In this document: one piece after another, positions 21,511 through 31,900 of the stretch
Layout: each line of letters opens with the position of its first letter
Numbering within the stretch: the stretch's first letter is position 1
NCBI GenBank assembly: GCA_963971305.1
Contig: OZ020304.1
Location: 33,652,502-33,716,501 of the forward strand
Source of the DNA: Arcuatula senhousia
Taxonomy: Eukaryota; Mollusca; Bivalvia; Mytilida; Mytilidae
Reading direction: 5' to 3'
Length of the DNA stretch: 64,000 nucleotides
Notes under the pieces: generated by a model
What the model saw: the letters and a program-made list of their open reading frames with translations, nothing else
Databases searched by the model: none
Told to the model about the DNA's origin: nothing
Translations under genes and position numbers: made by a program

Positions 21511-22600
21511 TTACCACTTTACCAAAAAGTCTAGCTCTTCTATGGGCGATGCTGATAGTTCTTTCATTACTGTTAAGAACGACGATTTCCATGTTTGATA
21601 TGTTTCAGGTTTGTCATCAAAGTTAGAAAGACGTTCCAACAGAAGATCCTTCTTTAACAAGTACTTCGTAAAATCGGAAGCTAATGACATTTGACTGTGC
21701 TCGACATTTGGCGTTCGTGGCTGAAAAGGTGCCGCCTTCACATTGAGCTGTTTATATTTCAAGATTGGAGGTTTGGTTTCATTTACGGCTGCCTCTTTAT
21801 TTTCAGAATTAGCTATTGGTTCGTTTAGGTGCGACTGAATGGTTTCAATTGTATTTACATATTGCTGAGTTTGGAAATCGGCATCTACGGTTTGTTCCAC
21901 ATTGTAGTCGTCGAGGTTTTGTGAATCTGTATCCTCTTCTAATTCGGATTCCAAGGCTTCAACTTCTGCCTTTGCCGCCGCAACTTCCTTCTGTTGGTTT
22001 AACAAAGCAAGATCGGCGTCTAGGTTGGCCTTTTGCTGCTTGGATTTGGCTCTAGCAATAGCTTCCTCTTCTTCGATTAAGGCTTTTTGCTTTTCAATTC
22101 GTGATACCTCTTCTGCAAACTCGAGCTTGACCTGAGATGAAGCCATTTCCGCTCGTTTGATCGCCAAGATCGAACTTCTCTTTGAACCAGAATTGGTGCT
22201 TCGACGTGATGTCGTCCGGTGCGTTGTGCTTCATTTGGATTTATCCGATGTTGCTTTCATCACTTCTGATTTCGAAGATGTGGTCAGACTTTGTGTCTTG
22301 TCGATCAGTTGTTTCATTGTATGACTGACGACTTCGTCGATCGACTGCATTACCAGCTGGTGACTCTCCATTGCAGTTTGAAAGTCGGCTGCATTGTGTC
22401 TTTCCAGAAACTGCCTAAATTCTGAGGATAAATTGTTTGCCTTCTTGTATAGCCCTTCAAGCGATTCGGTTTGTTCCCTAATTGAAATTATGTCGAAGGT
22501 ATCGTCAATGACATTTGCTATTTCATTTATCCTTTTCCGTGTGACATCTATTTGTTTTATGCGACTAGTTTGCTGTTCGGTGTAGTGCTCGGCAAGCCTG
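21511..22600 (-). pseudogene. BEL/Pao-type gag, N-terminal and DUF1759-like segments
   Basis: From 22600 the minus strand reads a helical segment (SEFRQFLERHNAADFQTAME), passes one in-frame TGA near 22234, then an Arg/Ser linker and a long Glu/Ala/Lys coiled coil (KQKALIEEEEAIARAKSKQQ, then DADLALLNQQKEVAAAKAEV). It ends in a DUF1759-like block with YQTWKSSFLTVM and SPIEELDFLVKW. This order is typical of the gag of BEL/Pao LTR retroelements, which builds the intracellular particle. The 5' end is cut by repeat C at about 22600, and the DUF1759 block is truncated at 21511. No LTRs were found. Strong family fit, clearly non-functional. Confidence 0.75.
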
Positions 22601-22810
22601 AACTACTTACTCCTCCGGGGCACCTCGGTTCAGTCTCGTGACGACTTGAGTTTGCCTTTTGCTTTCTATTCGGTTGCTTTTATGTTTTTTTTCTTCTATG
22701 TTTTGTATTTCTTTATTCTATTCTCGTTTGTGTTTACTTGTTTTATCGTTGCTCTTTCGGACTTTTGTCACTCGAATTTCCCATTTATGCTTCTTTGCTT
22801 CTTACATTGA
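22600..22810 (-). repeat. dispersed repeat C, copy 2 (reverse)
   Basis: TCCTCCGGGGCACCTCGG at one end and CTCTTTCGGACTTTTGTCAC plus ATGCTTCTTTGCTTCTTA at the other are the reverse of the copy at 25555-25870. It joins the gag relic at about 22600. Confidence 0.6.
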
Positions 22811-24007
22811 AAACTTGTTTGAAGCGAAAAATGATGAATTAAAACCCCAAAAATGATATAAATAATACTCGATAATAATATGTTCAGTGAGGATCTAATA
22901 CATGTAGTCATGTACCATGTTTAAAATATGTACAATTTATATTAAGTTATAAACAAAAGCCATACTCTGTAAGAATCAGGGAATGGGTGAATCGTGATTA
23001 AAAAAAAACACGAGTTTGACTTCAAAATACTGTTCAAAATGCTTAAAAAGTACCAAAAAATGCATTGGCACTTTTTTAAAGTCAGTAATTTGAGATATAT
23101 TTTGGTTGAAATGCGTATAAAATTTGAATCTAAGGGAAATAACTCTGTCTACTCACACTAAATTCCTATCATTTTAACAGAAATTTTTCTCCATCCTCTG
23201 ACACTCGAGACAACAACTGATGTTTGTTTCTTCATTAGAAGGCTATTTTGAATGACAATTTATTGTCAAAACCGTGTGTTTTTAAAATCATGATTCAAAG
23301 TTTTTAAATTTTGCCTGATTCTTACAGAGCACTGCACTTAATAGAAGTAACTAAGAATGACGTGAACTATTTTTTTGCAGAAATGTAAGATAAACATGCA
23401 CATGAAGAACGACGTCGACAAACTATTGAATTATTGTGTAGATTTTTGTTGCTGAATATATTGGTGTGGCGTTCTGTTGTAAATTTCAGTTAAATGTTTG
23501 AGTTTGTTGTTGTTTTTGGGACGGAACTTGTCACATGAGATCCGGGCCAAGCACAACCAACTAGAATTAGAAGCAGACCAAAACTTTTTTTTAACAAAAT
23601 TAGTTTGAGTTGAATATGTGTGTTCCAAGCGAATCTGGAGCGAAAAAGCAAACTTTAAATATCTTGTTAAAACTAAGATATAAAATATATATCTTAAAAT
23701 AAAAGTTAATTAAGATCTAGTTTTGAATTTGGAAAAAAATAACGAATTGAATTAAAATTGAAACATAATTTAACATGCCATAAAGTATTAAAGACAAATA
23801 GATAAACTTATAAAATGTTTATCAGCCTAAATTTTTGTCTTACTTTTAACATATTTACAGTGTTTTAAGCCGAAAATTTGAGATAAGATAAATTAAAGAA
23901 TTCGTGATCCTGAAGCCCTCCTACTGGTCATGATAATCAAGAACTTGATGACCATTGTCCAGAGGATAAGATAAATTTTAAATGTTGATGAAAGCTTTAA
24001 AATTTAC
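22811..24007. other. no recognisable gene
   Basis: AT-rich DNA without open frames of interest or clear repeats. Confidence 0.45.
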
Positions 24008-24016
24008 ATAATAACC

Positions 24017-24180
24017 ACAGGGACTTGACTACAAACGATTATCAAGAAATTTACTAACATATATGTATACTATCCATGGCCATATACTAAAAAATCACGA
24101 TTTTTAGTATATGGCCATGGATAGTATACATATATATGTTAGTAAATTTCTTAATAATCGTTTGTAGTCAAGTCCCTGCG
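24017..24180. mobile_element. fold-back MITE, ~78-bp arms, 9-bp target duplication
   Basis: The left arm from CAGGGACTTGACTACAAACG (24018) pairs almost perfectly with the right arm ending CGTTTGTAGTCAAGTCCCTG (24178), around a loop of a few bases near 24097 (TATACTAAAAAATC / GATTTTTAGTATA). ATAATAACC occurs directly on both sides (24008-24016 and 24181-24189). Long arms with a 9-bp duplication are a Mutator-like (MULE) hallmark; that assignment is inference. It cannot code for a protein. Confidence 0.85.
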
Positions 24181-24189
24181 ATAATAACC

Positions 24190-24799
24190 ATCATTAAAAT
24201 TGAGTAATAATATTTATGCTAGTGGCAATCAGTTAAATCAGTCATTGTGCTTAATGCCTAGTAGACAAAAAGCTAATGCCCAGTCACTTAGGTTACATGT
24301 ATTGCCTGAATGGTACCAAAGACTTATAGATTGTGAAATAAGACTAATGGCTAAAAAAGAGACCAGCAATCTATAATATGATATATGCTGCTAAAATTCT
24401 AATCACTTATTGTCACATCTCTTTGACAAATAAGCATCTAGATGTATTGTTTTATAATCCAAGTAATCTGCGCGGTTAGTATTGCACTCTTGGTTTCTCA
24501 GCTACACATTGTGTACCCATGACAAACAGATGTTAATGGCGTATTTGCAACCTAGTGAAATAACACTATGTTCCTTTCCGAAAGTACTTTTGTTTTACTT
24601 TGATTCAACGGAATCTTTTGCCGAGATTCGTTAGCTTATGAATGAGCGAGTTGGTGTTTTACGCCTTTGCAACGCTATATTGGTATTTTAAATGCGAGGA
24701 ACATGAAAATAATGATAAAATTAACATGAAATATTGATGAGAAATAAGATAAGGAGTGAAATGAGAAACATAGGAACAGCTAATTTTGAAGACCACATG
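24190..24799. other. no recognisable feature
   Basis: AT-rich spacer. Confidence 0.4.
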
Positions 24800-24900
24800 A
24801 AAAGGGGGGAGGTTGGTAGGGGCGGAAAATTGTGTCTATGTGGTGCACTATTTGGCGCAAACACACTGTTCCACTATGGTTTGCGGTCAAGTTTTCCGAA
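24800..24900 (-). repeat. dispersed repeat F fragment
   Basis: GGTAGGGGCGGAAAATTG and TGTGGTGCACTATTTGGCG are the reverse of the CGCCAAATAGTGCACCACAT...CCGCCCCTACCC end of copy 1 at 4475-4520. Confidence 0.5.
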
Positions 24901-25039
24901 TTATATAAAGCCTGACGACCCCGGCATTCAGTATGATACATGTAGGTCTGCTCCATTCAAGCACATGGGCACACATCCCAGTCGCTATATGGCCTGACCT
25001 GTTTTCTGGGTGCTTTTCAGTGGACTGTTACAGACAAGC

Positions 25040-25345
25040 TTATATTACATGTGCCTGGCTTAAGCCAGGAATCTTTGACAAAGCTTTCATTTGTACTTGT
25101 CTTTTTGATGTTTTCTGCTCCTTGTTTAAGAAGGGGGTCTATCTGTGACTATTTCAGGGCTGGATTTGAATTATATGCATTTTATTTAGCCCATGGGCCA
25201 ATTGCAGAACCGCGAGCAATGCCAAAGGGCCTCGTTGAAGGCTGCTGGTGGTTGTCCATTGTGGTTTTTCTCTAAATTGCCGTTTAATTGTGGGTTGTGT
25301 CGCGTACACTTATTCCACATCTCATTACTTTCTAATTAGTGCTGC
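25040..25345 (+). repeat. dispersed repeat G, copy 2
   Basis: It has the longer 5' part ACATGTGCCTGGCTTAAGCC and AAGAAGGGGGTCTATCTGTG, then CCCATGGGCCAATTGCAGA and TGTGTCGCGTACACTTATTC. It is the most complete copy in the window together with 27190-27490. Confidence 0.7.
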
Positions 25346-25554
25346 TGCGGGCCTTTTCGCCACCCGGAACCCGCATTTTTATTTCTAAATTTGCACCAGT
25401 TTTCAATTCACAAGCCAAAAAAAAACCACTCGATTAATGGCCTAAAAAGACCTTAAATGGGTCTTTACTTTAAATAAATTAAGATTTGCTCTTGTTGAGC
25501 CAAAGATCTGAACATGTGAAAATAAAGCATCACAAGGAACAATCAAGCAAATAA

Positions 25555-25870
25555 ATAGTTTCTGAAAAGAATATTTTCAAAAGTTTAACAAGGAAGAACC
25601 AGAGGTACCAATGGGGTATCCGAATATCAAAAGTCCGAAAGGGCAGAGACAAAACCAGTAAACACCAACAGGAACGGGACAAAAACAGACAACATTTAAA
25701 ACATGGAAAGACAAAATAACTGATTATCAATCAACAACGAGAACTCCAGTCGAAACAAGAGTGAGCTCAGGTGCTCCGGAAGAGTAAGCAGTTCCTGCTT
25801 GCTATAGCACACCCGTCGCGTGGCCAAGTCATTTGTTGTACTTTTGTATAACATGATCAGTCTATCTTCT
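25555..25870 (+). repeat. dispersed repeat C, copy 3
   Basis: CAGAGGTACCAATGGGGTAT, AAAAGTCCGAAAGGGCAGAG, GAGCTCAGGTGCTCCGGAAG and GCAGTTCCTGCTTGCTATAG occur in the order also seen at 55285-55530. Confidence 0.65.
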
Positions 25871-26375
25871 TTTATTTGATGTTTCTCTACTTGTGTTGAC
25901 ACTCATTCTTGATCTGTTGCCATGTTTTTAACCGGCGTATCTGGTTTCTCTTTGTTGTACCGTCTCGATGGTGTTGATGTTGTTCTGCGTATACGGACCC
26001 CCACAATTGAAGCATACTCCACTGTTGGTATAGGTTGGCTCTTGTTTGATGGTGGTTGATGTAATTTTGAGAGTTGTACGCAAAATACAATGACCTCCAA
26101 ATAACATTAAGGTATTTCATTTGTTAAAACCGCCACGCTGCTTATAAGAACCCTGTTCTTGTGTTGGTAGAATAAGTAGCAAATAACAGAAAGAAATGAA
26201 CTGGGATTGAATTGTAAGATATTATTTTTAGACTTATTACTGATATTGGCAGTAATATATACATGCATCCTTTTATAAGAAATAAGATTATTTATATATG
26301 GTTAAGTGGTAGGTAGATACATGTACATGTATGAGGGTAGGTTAGCTGACACAAATTTTCAGTTTCATATTCAAA
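25871..26375. other. no confident gene
   Basis: The minus strand at 25900-26100 is open in more than one frame and one frame reads a lone CFNCGGPYT, reminiscent of a gag zinc knuckle. The second half of the knuckle and any neighbours are missing, so no call is made. Confidence 0.35.
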
Positions 26376-26379
26376 AAAC

Positions 26380-27190
26380 CTATGATGAGTTGCACGACAA
26401 AGAAATAAAGGAACAATGTACCATAAGGCTACTTATGGAGCCCAGCCCCTATTGGCATTATCAAAATTTCGAAACCTGCAAAATCTACATCCATAGTGCA
26501 ATTACATAGCTAAGTTTTAGTTTTGAATTCCAAATGACCTAGAAGGAGTGGCGAGACCAAGGAATACATGCACTTAGACTACCCATGTAGCGCTGCCCCT
26601 AGGGGCATAATCTGAATTCCAAAACCTTTGGCAAAATCTATGGTGCAATAACTGAGCCAAGTTTTAGTTCTGTATTTCAAATACTAGTAACCTAGGAGTT
26701 GGGTGTCAACGGGAAATGTTCCCTTAGGCTACCTATGCAGACAAGCTTCTGGGGCCATTATCAAAATTCAGAAGCCTTCAGCATAATCTATACATACACA
26801 GTGCAAATTCTGAGACAAGTTTCAGTTCTGTATTTTAAATAACCTAGAAAGAGTTGGATGACAAGGGGAATTGTGCCCTTAGGCTACCTATGAAGCCCAG
26901 CCCCTAGGGCCATTATCAACAATCTGAAACCTTGGTATTCCAACTAACCTGGGAGGAGTTGCGTGACGAAGGAATGATCTCTTAGGATACCTATTTAGCC
27001 CAGCCCCTAGGAGCAGTATCAAATTTCCGAAGCCTTCAGCATAATCAACAAACATAATGCAAATACTGAGGAAAGTTTCAGTTCCGTATTCCAAATAATA
27101 TATATAGGAGGAGTTGCTTGACAAAGGAATTACATAATGTGCCCTAAGGCTTTCTATGCAGCCGAGCCCCTATAGGGGCAATATCATAAT
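26380..27190 (+). repeat. ~150-bp tandem array (5-6 degenerate units)
   Basis: A landmark AGCCCAGCCCCTAGGG with variants recurs near 26442, 26586, 26733, 26893, 26998 and 27161 (spacings 107-161 bp), each with TTCAGCATAATCTATA-, AGTTTCAGTTCTGTATT- and ACCTAGGAGGAGTTG-like words. A further piece at 27670-27760 follows an inserted repeat G. Unit length resembles core repeats of Helentron/Pearl-type elements. Confidence 0.7.
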
Positions 27191-27490
27191 ATAGAAAATA
27201 AAGAGATGTGGAATAAGTGTACGCGACACAGCCCACAATTAAACGGCAATTTAGAAAAACCACAATGGACAACCGCCAACAGCCTTCAACGAGGCCATTT
27301 GGCACTGCTGGCGGTTCTGCAATTGGCCCATGGTCTAAATAAAATGCAAATAATTCAAATCCAGTCCTGAATTAGTCACAGATAGACCCCCTTCTTAAAC
27401 AAGGAACAGAAAACATCAAAAAGACAAGTACAAACGAAAGCTTTGTCAAAGATTCCTGGCTTAGGACAGGCACATGTAATATGTGGCGGG
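27190..27490 (-). repeat. dispersed repeat G, copy 3 (reverse)
   Basis: GAATAAGTGTACGCGACACA, GGACAACCGCCAACAGCC, CACAGATAGACCCCCTTC and CTTAGGACAGGCACATGT are the reverse of copy 2. It interrupts the 150-bp array. Confidence 0.7.
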
Positions 27491-27670
27491 GTTAAACTAG
27501 TTTTTTTGGGCCCAACCTCCCCCCTATCAATATTCCTAGACAAAGCACAAAAACTAAACACACAATAAAAGTCAAATCGATCAAAGTCCAATTCTACTAG
27601 AGAGAACCTAAGACAAAAACAAGAACAAACAAAAGGACGGTGAAGGAACTCTCTATAGAACACTCGCTGT
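27491..27670. repeat. repeat-like segment following repeat G
   Basis: AC-rich segment ending in GAACTCTCTATAGAACACTC, which resembles CTGCTATAGAACACTCGTC at the end of repeat C (55485). Probably a diverged relative; low certainty. Confidence 0.35.
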
Positions 27671-27844
27671 TACTGACAGCAAGCTGAAACCTTCGGCACA
27701 GTCCCCACCCACAATGCAACCAATGACCAAAGTTTCATCTTTCTACTCCTCGTGGTTACGGGGATTGTTTTTTTTACATTTACGCCTTACGTACCTACAT
27801 ATAACGTTTTTCATGTCCTTACCCTGTAGAACGAAAGCTATAAA

Positions 27845-27955
27845 AACACAGAAAAATTATCGCTTTGTCCTGTTCGAACTTTTTTAGTTTTGGGTACTTT
27901 TCGTTCAATACTTTTGGTTTGACCTTCTTATACTTTGATTGAAATGCTGCTGATG
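27845..27955 (-). repeat. short dispersed repeat shared with 51780-51890
   Basis: CCTGTTCGAACTTTTTTAGT and TACTTTTCGTTCAATACTTT are the reverse of AGTATTAAACGAAAAATACC and AAATGTTCGAACAGGAAAGC at 51830-51885. Confidence 0.5.
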
Positions 27956-28317
27956 AGAATATGGATATTATACAGAATAACAAAATAACCATTTTTAATA
28001 CCCGTCTTGGTAATTGTATTTTTAAACCTTCAAATAAACTAGCGGACAAAAAAAGGATGCCCCCTTTTTTAAGAAAATAAATAGAAATGATATTTGAATC
28101 AGATTCCCACCTAAATTTCTGTTTTAGTTTAATTATCGATTGTTTGTTCCCTTTAATGCAATTTGAAACAAATCAAGCAGTCTATGCACGATTTTACCGT
28201 TTATGCACGTGCTAATTTTACTGTAATCGATAATGCATCATTAGAGTGTTCGATAAGATTACCCGATTGCTTAATGAAATTTCATCAAAATCAAGCTAAA
28301 TACTGCAGCATTATGCA

Positions 28318-28620
28318 ACTTTCATCAGAACTGAGAGAACGTGGGATGGGAATGCTGAAGGAAAATGTGAACATGACCGACATTGCCCGAATTTCGGATT
28401 GCAAACCCTTTGCAAAATACCGTCTTGTAGGCGTTTTAAATAACCGGCTTTACAAAAGATCGACCTTTTTCTGGGCGCCCAAAAGGTAACAAGCAAAGCT
28501 GATGACAGATCCATCTCCTGACTTCTATTTACGAGATTGGTTCCTGTTAGCAGCATGTTTCGGGGCGATATGTCAGAGCAAGAACCATTCAATGAGCGAC
28601 CACAAACTGCAAGGATAACA
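28318..28620 (+). pseudogene. Tc1/mariner-like transposase relic (helix-turn-helix region)
   Basis: Residues LRERGMGMLKENVNMTDIAR match the first helix-turn-helix of Tc1-like transposases. After frameshifts, another frame reads TKDRPFSGRPKG, the family's DRPRSGRP linker. Two stops follow, then degraded second-helix sequence to about 28620. No catalytic DDE region is present. It ends within ~20 bp of the VWC gene's stop codon on the opposite strand, so it may define that gene's 3' end. Confidence 0.6.
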
Positions 28621-28639
28621 CAGGCGCGACAAGTTTTTT

Positions 28640-28905
28640 TTATTCATAATTAATATTTATGACTCCTGTTGCGTCATTCCACGAGACTTTGTATTGGCCA
28701 CCTTGATGAACTTGACCCTTCATTCCTTCTTCTATGGACAGTGCTTGTTGTTTTCCTTGTACTTCTCTAAATGTTTTATGTTTAAAAGGCGTAGTTATCC
28801 ATTGGCTCAAAATCTTTGTTCTAGACTTGTAACAGAAACAGAAGATGAAGCATACCATTATACAAATTATTACTCCTAATACAGCAATCACACACACGTA
28901 CACAG
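28640..28905 (-). CDS. VWC gene, exon E: transmembrane helix and cytoplasmic tail
   Basis: Acceptor TTTTTTTTCCAG at 28906-28907. The exon opens with VYVCVIAVLGVIICIMVCF, one strong membrane helix continuing through Cys/Phe residues to a basic stop-transfer YKSRTK, then a polar tail ending in NDATGVININYE and TAA. GAATAAA overlaps the stop and could serve as a poly(A) signal, giving a very short 3' UTR. Positive-inside charge supports a type I orientation. The Cys-rich cytoplasmic edge could be palmitoylated (inference). Confidence 0.75.
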
Positions 28906-31900
28906 CTGGAAAAAAAAACAAGTTAAGTAAATTAAGTTATTTTAGACATCTGTTAGTTGTGTTGGGAAAAAGCTAACTGTTGTCGCCAAAAGTAATATCC
29001 ATTATTGGTGTGAGGAAGTTTGTATAGTATCCCTGCCCATGAAACAACCTTATTTATATTATGAATTGTTATGCTTTCTGTACGAATCTGAATTGTCCAA
29101 GACTGAAAAGTATCTGCTAGATATATAATAAAAAAGGTGTTTGTATGCCCAAGGGGGGGGGGGGTACTCTCAAATATCACCTGCACATAGGCTCGGCTAT
29201 TATTTCAAATACCTCATGAAAATACCAATTTTTCACGTCATACTCCAACCTTTAAAATACATGTACCTGGTTTTGAATTTCACCATAAAATACTTGGCTG
29301 TAAAATTCATGTGATATACATTCATGGTAAGAGGTCAGTTCGTCAGTCATACATTTTGTGTACATGTATAGTACCAATAAGTTCACTGAGATCAACAATA
29401 ATGATAAGGGACGGACCATTTAACTTGAAGGGGGGGCCTTGGTTTTTTGTTTTGATCAGAAAAAAATTTTCTGCGCAGATCCCGGACAAAATATTTATTT
29501 TTCAAAGGCGTCGCGACAGAATATTTTTTTCATTATCAGCATTATTTTTATAGCAGAAATCCTTCTTCAGAATATTTTTTTTCTTACTCTCAGCTGCCAA
29601 AATATTTTTTTCATCAAAAATAATTTTCAGAATATTTTTTTAGGAAAAATCCAAGCCCCCCCCCTTCAAGTTAAATGGTCGGTCCCTAATGGGTGAAATA
29701 ATGATATCACTTGCAATTTTAACAAGGGAAAAAAACCATAAAAAAAAACTAACAAATTAAACAAAGTTACAATTTTTTTTACATGATATATTGCAACTTA
29801 TACTACCCTAGTATATAAATATCTTCAAATTATCCAACCTTTCCCAAAAATATAAAATTTTGAAATGCTACACACAAAAAAAAAACAGTTTAAGCCCTTG
29901 AATGTTTTTAAGTGTGCCCGATTTATGTCTACATGTATATGTCCTTAAATCGTGCAAAACCACTATTTTTGACATGATGTCATAATGTTGTTTTCAATTT
30001 TGGATCAGATTGGCATACATAATTACACAAATACTACTTTCAAACAGAAAAAAATTACTATTCCCTTCTAACAGCTCTGAAATTTCACGAAAGTTTCGCA
30101 AATTTTTTTAGACAAATTGTCAATGTACACCGTTCATTTTAAACGTGATCTAATTTGCCATGCGGAAATATTAATGACGAGCTTTGGGTTCAAAATTTTC
30201 TCTCTCTAGACTTTTACATGTACAAACAATGTATAAGCACCCTTTTTTACAGAGGAGAAAATTTATTCCTTAAATTGATACGTGCGTTAACATAAAAGGT
30301 ACCTACTTGGGAAATTGTTTGCTTGATATTCAATCCTCGTTTTTGGTTCTGGAGTTTCGTGTGCGACCGTTGTCTGCGTCTTATGCGGGAATGCAAATTG
30401 AACATGATCTGAAGAGGGTCGTACCATTGTGTTATGATGATCAGTTACTTTCTCTAGAAATAAAAAAAAATAAAAAATACATAAAGATCATAAATTAAAT
30501 ACATGGTGTAAAAAAGTAGTTTAAACATTTGCAATTGACAAAATGCAAATAAATTGTTAAATCCTCAGCTTTCAACATGGACTAACACTTTCCGTGAAAA
30601 AGAAAAAAAAGTTAAATAAGGAATTTTTTCAATTATTCCACATCCACAGCTTTATCTTTAAGATTTTCTTCTAGATCTAATATTATGGAAATTATATGAT
30701 CATAAACAAAACCTCCAACTTTTGGAACAGGCATTTTTTCACTTTTTAAAAACCATCCTTTGACAATACACATTTATTATTTTTTTTGGAGGGGGTAACA
30801 TGTTGTTGTTCATGTTGTACAATGTATGTTTCAACTCTGTATTTATGTTTGTATTGTTAATGTATGCTGTAATCCCTAATTGGGACATGTTTGCATAAAT
30901 AAACATTATAATTGTTTTTCTTTTAAGTCGGTGCTTCTCAGTCTGTTGTTACGACTAGAGTTGTTTGCGTTATTCAGTCAAATCGGAGTAAACCCCCCTT
31001 GTCTGTCTATAGTGCGAGCGAGCTCACAAATTTTAAAGGATACTCCTGATTCATATTGGACTCTCTATTGGAATAGAATTGGGTCCACTGATGTTCCCAG
31101 AACGTTTCCAAGACAAATGAATTTCCTCATGCACACCATCATATGATGTTTTTCCTTCTTGTAAAGTTTCATCTTCATAACTCGTTAAACGGTCAGGAGA
31201 TGTGTTTTGGATACATGTGCACAGATGGACGGTGAGACAAACAGGATTGTTCCTTTATAGCTTCCAATTTTGTTTGCGAGGGGGGAGGGGATAATTACTT
31301 AAAGAACTAATATAACTATATGATTGCTTAGAGTTTAATTAATGAATAGATTCTTTTCGTACCAATTTCTGCTTAAAACTTTATTAAGAAAAGGAAATGA
31401 TATACCATTTTGTATAACCTTAGAATTGAGTCTGATTGATAGAAATAATGATAATTTGATACTTACTTTAAAATGTTAATTTCTTTTTTATGCTTAAGGC
31501 ATTTTTAACATTACGGCGATCAAGTAAAGCGGTTTTGTTTGATGATGCATCACCAAATCATTAAGTGTTTGAAATGTTGTTTTGGATTAAAAATCGATAT
31601 ACTAGATTGATTTTACATTTGTCGATAGATGATTATAAGCTAGCTGCCAGTAACTTCGAATGTTCTCAAGAATTCCTCTACGTCCCGTTTTTTTTTCTTG
31701 TTGTCATTATGTGTCAGGCTCTCTTTTGTTCAATTTAACTTTTATCGAAAATTGATTCTTACTTTGTCTATTTTTATGCTTAGGTATTGATTATCAATAG
31801 GGAAAGCTGTGACCCTTAAACTAATCTAACCCAATAACATTTTATATGTGCCTGTCAGGTATCTTTATCAAAGCTGATGTATGTATTTGTTACGGAAGCT

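Noticed and set aside
25887..26120. Possible gag zinc knuckle (CFNCGGPYT) on the minus strand
   Set aside because: Only half of a knuckle, three frames open, no neighbouring retroelement domains.
31130..31260. Possible extra exon of the VWC gene (open minus-strand frame)
   Set aside because: The sequence resembles a dispersed non-coding repeat of molluscs (TTTCATCTTCATAAC with GACGGTGAGACA), and no matching splice sites with the right phase were found.
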